The notes beneath the pieces were generated by a model. It was given only the letters and a program-made list of their open reading frames with translations, did not search any database and was not told the origin of the DNA. A program made the position numbers and the translations under genes. Of a stretch of 64,000 bases of DNA, positions 10,955 through 21,359 are shown piece after piece. The stretch is from Cephalopachus bancanus (Eukaryota > Chordata > Mammalia > Primates > Tarsiidae): NCBI GenBank assembly GCA_027257055.1, contig JAPVLO010000133.1, positions 6,386,001 to 6,450,000 on the forward strand, written 5' to 3'. How positions within the stretch are numbered: the stretch's first letter is position 1; every line of letters starts with the position of its first letter.

Positions 10955-13473
10955 ATTTTTTTTGTTAGAGCTTTATTAAGAAAAAAATTAGATATCATCA
11001 ATTCATTCCTTTAAAGTTTATGATTCAATGTATTTCAGCATATACACAGAGTTGTACAAATATCACCATAATTTTTTTTTTTTTTGAGTTGGAGTCTCAC
11101 TCTGTCGCCCAGATTGGAGTGCAATGGCCACTCCTGGCCACCGCAGCCTCGACCTGCTGGACTCCAGCGATCCTTCTGCCTCAACCTTCCAAGTAGCTGG
11201 CACTACAGGCGCGCGCTATCACACCCGGCTAATTTTTGATTTATTGTAGAAATGAGGTCTCACAAGTAGCCCAGGAGGGTCTTGAACCCGCGGGCTCATG
11301 CAATCCACTCACCTCAGCCTCCCAAGGCGTGGGATTACAGCACCGAGCCCGACTTCACTCCAGAAGAAACCATGTTCCTTTTAGCCATCTCATCACAAAT
11401 CCTCCCAGCCTTAAGTAATTGCTAGTTTTCTGTATTTATGAACTTGCCTATTTTTGACATTTCCTAAGACTGAAATATACCACATGTGGTATTTTGTGAC
11501 TGGCTTATTTCATGGAATAAAATGTTTTTGGTATTTGGTTATGTTGTGTGCAGCATATATCAGCACTGCATTTCTTTTTATTGCCGAAGAATATTCCATT
11601 GAGTGGTTATTCCACATAATATTTATCCATTCATCAATTGATGAACACTTGGGTTGTTTTTACCTTTTGGCTATTATAAATAATGATGCTACAATTATTT
11701 GTGTATAAAGATTTCATATGGACTTTTCATTTCTAATGAATGAGGTTACTGGGTCATAGGGTAACTGTATGTTCAACTTTTTGAGAAACTTACAAGATGT
11801 TCTCTGAAGGGCTCCTCCAACATTTCCATCAGCTACTTATGATGATCCTAATTTATCTACAATCTTGCCAATACTTGCTGTTATCTATCTTTTTTGTTAT
11901 AGCCATTTCAATGAGTGTGAAATGGTGTCCCACTGTGTTTTTGACTTGCTATTTGAATACCTCCTTCAGAGAAATTTCTACTCAGATTCTTTACCATTAA
12001 AAAAAACTAGATTATTTGACTTTTTATTATTAAGTTGTAAGGGTTCTTTATATGCTATAGATATAGTTTTTTACTAGATATATGACTTGAAATATTTTCT
12101 CCCATTCAATGGGTTGACTTTTCACTTTCTTGATGGTGTCCTTTGTAGCACAAAAGTTTCAGTTTAGATGAAGTCATTTATTTTATTTTTTCTTTTGTTA
12201 CTTGTGTTTTGGTGTCATATTTAAGGAACCATTGCCAAAGATAACAAAGATTCATGCCTATGTTTCTTTTAAGAAGGTTATTATTTTTGCTCTTATATTT
12301 AGGTCTGTAACCCACTTTAACTTGATTTTTGTATATAGTGTGAAATTTTGGTCCAACTTCATTCCTCTGCAGGTGGATAGCCAGTTGTCCCAGTATTGTT
12401 TATTGAAAAGACTATTGTTTCCCCCATTTGATTTTCTTGTCACCTTTGTCAAGCCAATTGACTATAAATGTGAGGGCTTATTTCTAAGCTCTTAATTCTA
12501 GTCCATTGGTCAATATGTACATCCTTATAACAGAAGCACACTGCTTTGATTATTGTAGCTTTATACTAAGCTTTGAAATTGGGAAGCATGAGTCCTCCAA
12601 CTTTGTTCTTTTTAAAGATTATTTTGGCTATTCTGGTTTCCTTGGCTTTTAAAACTAAATCTGAGAATCAGCTTGCCAATTTTTGCAAAGAAACCAGGTG
12701 GTAGATTGAAAGGGATTGCACCGAATCTATGACTATTTGGGGAGTATTGCCATTTTACCAACAAAAAGTCTTCTAATCCTTGCACATGGAATGTCTTTTC
12801 ATTTATTTTAGTCTTCATTTTTTTTTAACAATATCTTATAGTTTCAGAGTTACCTAAATTTTGTGAATTTGTTCACTTTTTTCTTAACTAACTTTTTATT
12901 TCATTGATTTTTTCTATTTTACATTCTCTGTTTTATTTATTTCTGCTCTAATCTTTATTATTTTCTTCCTTTTTCTTGTTTGAGGTTTAGTTTGTTCTTT
13001 GTTTTACAATGTCTTAAAGTGGAAGGTGAGGTTATTGATTTGTAGTATTTCTTTATTAAAAATATAGTCTAGTTTCATTTCATATGTTTTGATAGGTGGT
13101 GCCTACATTTTCATTTATGTAAAATTATTTTCTAATTTTCTTTTTTCTTTTCTATTTAACCCACTGACTTGTTAAAGGAGTATATTGTTTGCTTTCCACA
13201 TATTTATGTAACTTATAATTTTTTTCTGTTGATTTCAATATGGTTAGAAAACATACTTGTACAACACAGTCATTTCAAATTTAACGAAACTTGTTTTATA
13301 CACTAGTATATGGCCCATGCCTGAGAATGCTCCATGTGGACTGGATAAACTTGTATATTCTGCTATTGTTGTAAAGAGTGTTCTACAGATACCTGTTCAG
13401 TCTAGTTGGTTTATAGTGCATTTCAAATTTGACACAGCCTTGCTGATGTTCTGCCTAGAACTGTGAGTGCCAA
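10955..13473 (-). mobile_element. Old L1 LINE, antisense, split by Alus
   Basis: From left to right the + strand gives an L1M-type 3' UTR ('gagctttattaag', 'gttgtacaaatatcaccat'). It then gives the reverse complement of the ORF2 C-terminal and RT-distal regions ('gaatattccattgagtgg', 'ggctattataaataatg', 'ttgattattgtagctttata', 'tattttggctattctgg') and more upstream ORF2 sequence after about 12890, with an apparent internal deletion near 12850. Many stops and indels make it inactive. An Alu sits inside at about 11074-11354 and a second at 13488. Confidence 0.85.
11074..11354 (-). mobile_element. Young lineage-specific Alu inside old L1, antisense
   Basis: A dimeric Alu from poly(T) at 11072-11085 to 'accgagcccgac'. 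The flanking L1 3' UTR resumes directly ('ttcactccagaagaaacc'). I could not identify a clear target-site duplication. Confidence 0.9.
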
Positions 13474-13487
13474 ATCATGAAATTTCT

Positions 13488-13624
13488 TTTTTTTTTTTTT
13501 TGAGTTGGAGTCTCACTCTGTCACCCGGACTGGAGTGCAGTGGCCACTCCCGGCCACTGTAACCTCGACCTGCTGGGCTCCAGCGATCCTTCCACCTCAG
13601 CCTTCCAAGTAGCTGGAACTACAG
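13488..13624 (-). mobile_element. 5'-truncated Alu (right arm only), antisense, with perfect TSD
   Basis: Poly(T) followed by only the right arm, ending at 'agctggaactacag'. It is flanked by a perfect 14-bp duplication, atcatgaaatttct, at 13474-13487 and 13625-13638. The duplication shows that this is a complete insertion of a 5'-truncated transcript rather than a later deletion. Confidence 0.92.
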
Positions 13625-13655
13625 ATCATGAAATTTCTTAAGCAAATTTCAAATG

Positions 13656-13830
13656 ATGACTTTTCATATATGACATATATATATATATATATATATGAAA
13701 AGTCATAATCTATATATATGTGTGTGCATGTATATACATGTGTGTATATATGCATATGTGTGTATATATGTATATGTGTATATATGTATATATATGCATA
13801 TATATATATGTACATATATGTGTGGTGTTT
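13656..13830. repeat. TA/TG microsatellite with inverted-repeat arms
   Basis: A (TA)n core is bracketed by 16-bp inverted arms: atgacttttcatatat at 13656-13671 and its exact complement at 13691-13706. It is followed by a (TATG/TGTA)n stretch to about 13830. The arms could form a hairpin or cruciform. Confidence 0.9.
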
Positions 13831-13835
13831 CAGGT

Positions 13836-14111
13836 TTTGTTCAGGTACCAGTCTCTTGCTCCTGAGGTTATTAGTTCTCTAAAATAGAAATACTGTGTTA
13901 ATAAAATGAAAAACTAAGCATAAGCAATTTTTTCATAATTTAATCTAATGAATGAATATAAGTCATGCCCTAACCTCATACTATAAGAAAGCAGATTATT
14001 GCTTCAAATCATCCCTAGATCCACAAGTTCAAGCACCTACTGCATACATTGGTTTGTGTGCACAAGAGGACCCAGAATTCAAAGTCTGACAGAAGGATTT
14101 CTAAAAAGTCA
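13836..14111. other. Intergenic sequence, nothing recognised
   Basis: Short spacer between the TA/TG repeat and an old Alu. No feature is recognised. Confidence 0.4.
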
Positions 14112-14404
14112 CCCTTGGCAAGGAACAGTGGCTCACATCTGCAATTCCAGCACTTTGGGAGGCCAAGGTGGAGGATTATTTTGAGGCCAGGAGTTCAGAG
14201 TCAGCCTGGGTCACACAGTGAGACCCTGTCTGTAAAACATTTTTAAAATAATAGCTGAGCATGGTGATCTGCCTGTAGTCTTAGATACTCAAAAGGCTGA
14301 GACAGGAAGATCACTTGAAGCCAGGGGATCAAGGCTTCAGTGAGCTATGATTACACCACTGTACTCCGGCCTGGGTGACAGAGTGAGTCTCTGCCTTTTT
14401 TTTT
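14112..14404 (+). mobile_element. Old Alu, sense
   Basis: A diverged dimeric Alu: 'aacagtggctcacatctgcaattccagcac', middle A-rich linker, right arm 'gtgagctatgattacaccactg' and 'gcctgggtgacagagtgag'. It looks older than the copies with the palindrome. Confidence 0.88.
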
Positions 14405-14429
14405 TAGTAATCCTTTCTATAGTTTCTAA

Positions 14430-14632
14430 TAATAATATTGTATATTTCAAAATAGTTTTAAGATAGTAATTTGAATGTTTCTAGAATAAATAAAAGACAA
14501 ATATTCAAGGTGATGAGTATCCCAAGTGCATTGATTTGATCTTCACAAATTATATGAATTATTAAATGATCACATGTATCCTGAAACTATGTACCTCTAT
14601 TATGCATCAATAAAATGTTACAAAAGGAAAAA
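14430..14632 (+). mobile_element. Old L1 3'-UTR fragment, sense
   Basis: 'gtatatttcaaaat', 'aataaaagacaaatattc', 'gtgatgagtatcccaag', 'gatcacatgtatcc' and the terminal 'catcaataaaatgtt' follow the order of an L1M-type 3' UTR end. Confidence 0.65.
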
Positions 14633-15875
14633 CATGTCACCCTCTTAACTGTGCTCCTTATCAAATCACCACATAATGAAGTCAGGTGGTCTTCTGCAGA
14701 GATAGCATCCACTCTTTCGCCCTATAAAGTGAGTTTGGGAATGCTTCACTTATCGGGCTAAAGTGTATATACACATCTAACCAAACACTAGAGCAATTAT
14801 TCAAGTGCTTTTTATCACAAATGTAACTTAAAAATTCACTTCATCTATGTCCCATATGTCAGTGAAATTGATAAAAGATTCTGTCTACCAAACAAACTGC
14901 ATGTGTATTGAACAATAAACAACTTGTCCTGCCTATACTGTTACTATATTTTGGTCAGTGTTAATCCAGATTGCTAATGATTTTTTAGCAGTAATGTCTG
15001 CTATGGTATCATGAAATCGCAGAAGGGGCTACCAGCACTGCAAGCTAACTAGTGCACGAGATTGGGTCATAATCTAGTCCCTTAGAACACAGATCTCCTA
15101 ACTACTTGCTACTGGCTAGGATAGAGGCAGGATTCCACCTGTTGAAGTCAGATACTTTAGCCACCCAACTTGCACCCTGATAGTTAGGTGGGACTCAAGC
15201 CCTGCCATCTAAAGAATTCCTATGATATCATCAGTGGCCAAATTAAACTGGAACTATAGTTACCTGGTCCTAGTAAAATGGAAAACACACATTATTTAGA
15301 TGCTCTGCTCAGCTCCATGGTGCCAAGGCACTCCAGGTTACTGCAATAAATTCCTGAAGGCACTACAGGGTATTTTAAATTTTCTAGGGAGATACAGCAA
15401 CATCTCTCAACTAAACTATCACTATTAAGTAGTTTGGATGTGAATAGTTGATGAACAGAACTGTTAGACATTTCTTTGGGCCTAAGAACATTATGAGACA
15501 ATTACTGAATCATTGTGACCTGAGGAAGTATTTAATGTCTGAATTATTTATTTTAGTTTTCTGCAACAGCGGTGGATGGGTTTTATTAGACTTTGTGAAC
15601 TATTAAAAGCCCTGCGTTGGCAACTGCCAAGGTGTCTCCAAAGTCTCATCAGTAGAACCACAGTGTATGCTATGATGGGTTCTCTCTTTACAGTGACACC
15701 GTCTGGCAACGCCACATCTCCTGCGACGGAGCTCATTCCCCGAGGAAATGTTCCTAGAGGGAGAGAACAAGCCAAGAGGGCAATGAACAAATTGGAGAGG
15801 CACTTCTGTCTTTCAACAAAAATTGATCAGGGGTTGGCTGTGTGTCAGACACAGGTGTACAAAACCAACAGGCTC
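14633..15875. other. Intergenic sequence, nothing recognised
   Basis: Short frames at 15548-15896 on both strands overlap each other and show no domain. No repeat family is recognised. Confidence 0.4.
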
Positions 15876-16140
15876 TGCCAATGTTCTAAAACCTAAGTGC
15901 TTAATTAACGTCAGGTAATGGCAAGTGCCGAGAGGGAAAATGACAAGGAACTGATAATGTCCATGGAGTGGGGTGTGCAGCTTTGCACAAGGTTGACAGG
16001 AAAGGCCTCTGGTGAGGTGACATTTAAGCAGAGACTCACATGACAAGTGAAAGAGCCACGCAGGCACTTGGAGAAAGAGGATCCAGGGCATGGGGACAGC
16101 AGGTACCAAGGTAAGAGTACATGGGGCATTCCAGATAAGA
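15876..16140. repeat. Ancient interspersed repeat, family unassigned
   Basis: 'gtgaggtgacatttaagcagagac' followed by 'agccacgcaggcac' and 'acagcaggtacc' recalls a common mammal-wide ancient repeat seen at many loci. I cannot name the family with confidence. Confidence 0.35.
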
Positions 16141-16814
16141 CTTTGTGTCTCGCAGATCTGAGTCTTTCATTTTGACTCTCAGCCACTGGTTGATTGATAA
16201 TATTCACCCTGTGAACCTACAAAGCCAAGAGCCAAGACTGGGCATGCCTCCATGACTTGACCAATATACAGACACTATTTAGGCCTAACAGAAAGAGCTT
16301 TCTATATTTTTTAACAACATCTTTACTACATTAAATTGCACAATCAGATCTGAAGGACAGAATCAGGTATTCTCTTTTGTTATGGTACTTCGCCAAAGAC
16401 TAGTGATGTTGTCTGTTACCAAATTTGTGAGATGCCAGTTTTCTCTGAGTGGCAAGGATTAAGGGGGGACTTTCTTCTTTGCTGATATCCTGTAATGTTT
16501 ACATTTTTCAGTGAACACTTTTTAGTAATCAGCAAAAAACATCAGACATTTCCATTTTAATTTTTAAAAACAGTTTGCAAAATAATACACTATATGTCGC
16601 AAAATCCTGTCTTATGTAAAAATATAAAACTGCTTGTGTGTGACTTTGGGCCTATATTCATATCTATTTCTTGGGGAGTCTGTGTCTAAGCAGATATACT
16701 TGACTATGAAAAGAAAAAAAAGGAAGAAAAGTAGAGACTAATAAGTTAATAGTGGTTATATCGAAATGGTTGAATTATGGGTGATGTTTTTTCTTTGTCA
16801 TTTTCAGCATCACA

Positions 16815-17150
16815 ATTTGAACTTCGTGTTATTGAAGCATAGCACCCATAAGGAAAATAGGCAAAACATAAGTACATGCAGGTCAATTAATCATCACATA
16901 TAACCTCCTGTGTGTCCTCAACTGGGTTAAAAAGTAGAACTTGCCGACACCCCAGATCCCTCTCCACTCCCTCCTTCCATCTTTCACACTTACTTCTGGC
17001 AATACAGGCTGGTTTGACTGGTTTGATGATAAGATAAGTTGAATCGTATGTACTGTTTAGAGTTAGCTTCTTTCAAAATGCCTCTTGTTGTCAATCAGAT
17101 ACCGTCTTTTGGGCTGAGACACTCAAAATTGTCCCAATTTTTCTTCATGG
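16815..17150 (-). mobile_element. Old L1 3'-UTR fragment, antisense
   Basis: The + strand contains the reverse complement of an L1M 3' UTR: 'gtacatgcaggtcaatt', 'aaaaagtagaacttgccgacaccccag', 'tccctccttcc', 'gataagttgaatcgtatgtactg'. Confidence 0.6.
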
Positions 17151-17640
17151 TATTAGCACAAATTACTTTCAAATAACTACTTTTCATCAAGTGCACTCCC
17201 ATAGATGCCCATGTTAACTTCCCAAAGCTCAGTGGAGTGGTTCTTCGTTATCTTCATTTTTGTGGTGAGGGGGTTGGGCAGGCTGCCCACAGTCTCACAG
17301 TGAGGTGTGGGTGGGGGCAGAACAGAATTCCAGGCCCCACCTCTGAGTCCGGACCCTTCACCAACAGCTACTGTCCTCTCAATGGGAAAAATACAGCCTG
17401 ACCTGTCATGGCATAGTGCAACCCACAGGAATTCCCCCCTATGGTTTAGAAAATACATCTCGTCTACATTGCTAAGTGGGAGAACCCCCTGTGCAATCTT
17501 TCTTTGACCTGTACTGAACAAAGAAGGGAAAGGTTGGGATCACTTTGACCTCTGGTGTGTACATTCCCAGCCTTCTCCTGTCTGACGGTCCATGGCTCTG
17601 CAGAACACAGGCGACTTCGTGAGCTGTGTCTTGAGCTCTC
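17151..17640. other. Intergenic sequence, nothing recognised
   Basis: A 114-codon minus-strand frame (17177-17521) overlaps a plus-strand frame and shows no domain. No gene is supported. Confidence 0.4.
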
Positions 17641-17644
17641 TTGC

Positions 17645-18020
17645 TATTGCTAGCCTCTTCCTTCCTCCTTTCTTTGCTTCCTCCCTCCCTCCCTACTCTC
17701 CTTCCTTCCTTCTGTCCATCATTCCCTCCCTCACTCCCTCCCTCTCTTTTCCCTTCCTTTCTTACTCCCTCCTTCCTTCCCTCCCACCCTCTTTCCTTTC
17801 TTTCCTTTCTCCCTCCTTCCTTCTTCCCTTCCTTTCCTCCTTCCCTCCCTCTTTCCTTGCCTTCCTTCTTCTGTCACTTTTCTCTTCCCTCCCTTCCTCC
17901 TTTACTTTTTTCTTCCTTCCTTCCCTCATTACCTCCATCCCTCTCTCTTCCTTGCCTTCCTCTTTTCTTGTCATCCTCCCTTCTTACTTTCTTCCCTCCC
18001 TCCTTTTCTTTCTTTTTTTT

Positions 18021-18058
<38 letters not shown>

Positions 18059-18297
18059 TTCTTTCCTCCCTCCCTTTCTTTCCTATCTCTCTTCCTTCCA
18101 TTCTCCCTCCCTCTTTCTTTTCTTTCTTTCTTTCCTTCTCTCCCTCCTCCCTCCTTTTTTTTCCTTCCTTCCTCCTTCCTTTGTTCCTCCCTTCCTTTCT
18201 TCCTTCCCTTCCTCCTTTCTTTCCTTTTCTCCTTCCGTCTTTCCTCCTTCCCTTCCTTTCTTCTTTCCTTCCTTCCTGTCTTCCCTTCCTCCTTCCA
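17645..18297. repeat. Long (CCTT)n/(CCCT)n homopyrimidine tract
   Basis: About 650 bp of almost pure C and T on the + strand, built from shifting CCTT, CCCT and CTTT units. The purest (CTTT)n block is at about 18025-18056. It ends in (ATTT)n and then the 3' end of an L1. Long open frames on both strands (such as 17592-18344) encode only low-complexity Ser/Leu/Pro/Phe or Arg/Glu/Lys/Gly strings and are by-products of composition. Such mirror-repeat tracts can form triplex DNA. Confidence 0.95.
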
Positions 18298-20944
18298 TTT
18301 ATTTATTTATTTATTCATTCATTTTAACATATTTTTTACTTTAAAATAGTGGGGTAGAGTTAAGGGTTAGGTGTACAAATATGCTTTGTGCAAATACCCA
18401 TGTTGATGAGGTGTGCCCCCCCATCCCCAGACAGATATTGACTACTGCTAATCCCACCTCCCTTCCCCTCCCTGCCCCCCCATAGTTTCCTGCCACTGTC
18501 AATCTTTTTTTATAGTATTACAATAGTTGTTCAAGGTCCACTTATGAATGACAACATGTGATACTCAGATCTTTGTTGCTGTGAGAGATCACTCAGTATT
18601 ATAAACTCCAATTCCATCCAGGTTGCTGTGAAATTCATAGTTTTATTCTTTTTTATGGCTGCATAATATTCCATTGTGAATATATACCACATTTTTTTAA
18701 TCCAGTCTTCTTTTGGTTCCATGATCTTGCTATTGTGAACAACGCTGCAATAAATATATGTGTGCAGGTATCTCTTTTATAGAGTGATTTGAGTTTTTAA
18801 GGGTATATTCCCAGTAGGGGAATTGTGAGGTATATGGAAGGTCGATTTTTAGAGCTTTTAGGAGTTGCCACACTGATTTCCGCAGAGGGTGCACTAGTTC
18901 ACACTCCCACCAGCAGTGTAGAAGTGTTCCCTTTTCACCACATCCTCTCAAGCATCTGTTAGTTTTTGAGTTATTGATAATGGCCATTCTGACTGGAGTT
19001 AGGTGGTATCTCAGTGTAGTTTTAATTTGCATCTCCTTAATGACTAGTGAGGTTGAATATTTCTTCATGTATCTGTTGGTCACTCGTATGTCTTCTTTTG
19101 AGAGGTATCTGTTCATATCTTTTGCCCAATTTGTAATGGAATTGTTTGGTTTTTTCTCTTCAGCACGTTTGAGTTCCTTGTAGATCCTAGATGTTAGACC
19201 TTTGTCAGACATGGAGGTGGCAAATACTTTTTCCCAGTCTGTAGTTTTTTGGCTTTGCAGAAGCTTGTCAGTTTAATGAGGTCTCACTTGTCTATCTTAT
19301 CTCTTATGGCCCGTGTGTTTTGGGTTTTGCTCAGGAATTGGATGCCAGTTCCAACTTCCATAAGGGTGTGTCCTGCATTTTCTAAAGTTCTTATGGTTTG
19401 AGGTTTTACATTTAGGTCTCTGATTCATTTAGAGTTAATTTTTGTGTATGGGGATAAATAGGGGTCTTGTTTGAATCTTCTGCATGTGGTCAGCCAGTTT
19501 TCCCAGCACCATTTACTGAATAGGTTCTCCTCTCCCCAGTGGTGGGTGGTGGAGGCTTTGTTGAGGATGAGTTGGTTGAGAAATTGGGGTATTGCTTCTG
19601 GAATCTCAATTCTTTTCCATTGGTCTATATGTCTGTTCTTGTACCAATACAAAGCTGTTTTGATTATTGTAGCTTTATAGTAAAGTTTAAAGTCTGGTAT
19701 TGTGATACCTCCTGCTTTTTTTTTTTTTTTTTTTTGCTGAGGATTGTTCTGGCTATTCTTGGTCGTTTGTGTTTCCATATGAATTTCTATATTGTTTTTT
19801 CCATATCTGAGAAGAATGTTGTTGGTAATTTGATGAGTATTGCATTAAATCTATAGATTGCCTTAGGTAAGATGGACGTCTTCACAATGTTGATTCTTCC
19901 AATCCATGAGCATGGGATATTTTTCCACTTGTTTGTGTCATCTTTGATTTCTTTGAGCAGTGTTTTGTAGTTTTCATTGTAAAGGTATTTCACATCTCTG
20001 GTTAGGAAGATGCCAAGGTATTTCTTTTTTTGTGTGTGTGGCTATTGTGAATGAGATTGTGATTTTTATTTGGGTTTCTGTTTGTTTATTATTTGTGTAA
20101 AGAAATGCAATTGTCTTTTGCACATTTGTTTTATACCCTGAGATTTTGCCAAAGTCCTTTATCAGTGCAAGGAGGCTTTTGACAGATTCGCTTGGGTTTT
20201 CAAGGTACACAATCATGTCATCTGGAAAGAGAGATAGCTTGACTTCCTCTTTTCCTATTTGGATACTCCTGATCACCTTCTCTTTTCTGATTGCTCTAGC
20301 CAGGACTTCCAATACTATATTGAACAGGAGAGGTGAGAGTGGACGTCCTTGTCTTGTTCCTGTTTTCAGGGGAAATCATTCCAATTTTTGTCTGTTTAGG
20401 AGTATGCTGGCTGTGGGTTTCTCATAGACAACTTTTACTATTTTGAGGTATGTTCCATGTATGCCTACATGTTCAAGAGTTTTTATCAAGGAGAGGTGCT
20501 GTATTTTATCAAAAGCTTTTTCTGCATCTAATGATACAATCTCGTGGTTTTTGCTTTGACGTCTCTTGATGTATTTAATTACATTTATGGTCTTGTGAAT
20601 GTTGAACCAGTCTTGCGTCCCAGGGATGAAGCCTACTTAGTCATGATGGATGATTTTTGAGATGTGTAGTTGAATCCGGCTTGCTAGGATCTTGTTGAGA
20701 ATTTTAGCATCTATGTTCATCAAAGATATTGGCCTGTAGTTCTCTTTCTTTGTTGGGTCTTTACCTGGCTTGGGTATCAATGTGATGTTGGCTTCATAAA
20801 ATGATTTGGGGAGAGTTCCATCTTTCTCAGTTGCCTGGAATACTTTCAGTAGGATTGGTATCAGCTCCTTCTTAAATGTCTTATAAAATTCTGCTGGAAA
20901 GCCATCTGGTCCAGGGCTTTTTTTGTAGGTAGTTTTTTTATTAC
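18298..20944 (-). mobile_element. L1 LINE, antisense, 5'-truncated in ORF2
   Basis: The L1 lies on the minus strand. Its A-rich tail becomes the (ATTT)n at 18298-18320, its 3' UTR runs to about 18530, and ORF2 extends to a truncation point at about 20944. Broken ORF2 pieces are readable on the minus strand: the C-terminal region at 18531-19212 (including the 'YAAIKKNK' segment), parts at 19425-19993, and the reverse-transcriptase active-site region at 19974-20312. There the usual FADD reads FPDD. ORF1 and the endonuclease domain are missing. Frameshifts and stops make it inactive. It is better preserved than the L1 at 11-13 kb, so it is younger. Confidence 0.93.
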
Positions 20945-21028
20945 TCCTTTCCTCCCTCCCTTCCTTCCTCCCTCCCCTCCCTGCTCCGCTCCTTCTCCTC
21001 TTCTTTCCTTTTCTCTTCCCTTCACTCC
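20945..21028. repeat. Second homopyrimidine tract, at the L1 5' truncation
   Basis: A C/T-rich stretch of CCTT/CCCT units directly abuts the truncated 5' end of the L1. It resembles the 650-bp tract on the other side of the same L1. Confidence 0.85.
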
Positions 21029-21073
21029 TTCTATCAAGTGTTTACTGGAAGTCCTCTGTGCATCACTCACCCC

Positions 21074-21349
21074 CACCCCTTTTTTTTTGAGTTGGAGTCT
21101 CACTCTGTCACCCAGACTCCTGGCCACCGCAGCCTTGACCTGCTGGGCTCTGGCAATCCTTCCACCTCAGCCTTCCAAGTAGCTGGAACTACAGGCGTAC
21201 ACTACCATGCCCGGCTAATTTTTGATTTCTTGAAGAGATGAGTTCTCACCAAGTTGTCCGGGTGGGTCTCGAACCCGTGGGCTCAGGCAATCCACTCACC
21301 TCAGCCTCCCAAAGGCGCGGGATTACAGGTTGAGCCACCGAGCCTGGCT
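21074..21349 (-). mobile_element. Young lineage-specific Alu with internal deletion, antisense
   Basis: A dimeric Alu from poly(T) to 'accgagcctggct'. About 25 bp are missing after 'cacccagact', removing one half of the subgroup palindrome. A short flanking match, actcacccc at 21065-21073 and 21350-21358, may be the target-site duplication. Confidence 0.88.
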
Positions 21350-21359
21350 ACTCACCCCT

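Noticed and set aside
17592..18344. 250-codon and 228-codon open frames on the + strand, and Arg/Glu/Lys-rich frames on the minus strand
   Set aside because: They lie wholly in a CCTT/CCCT tract. Stop-free translation of such low-complexity sequence is expected, and there is no domain or start context.
18531..20312. Possibly active L1 ORF2
   Set aside because: The frame is broken repeatedly, the reverse-transcriptase motif reads FPDD and not FADD, and the endonuclease domain and ORF1 are absent.
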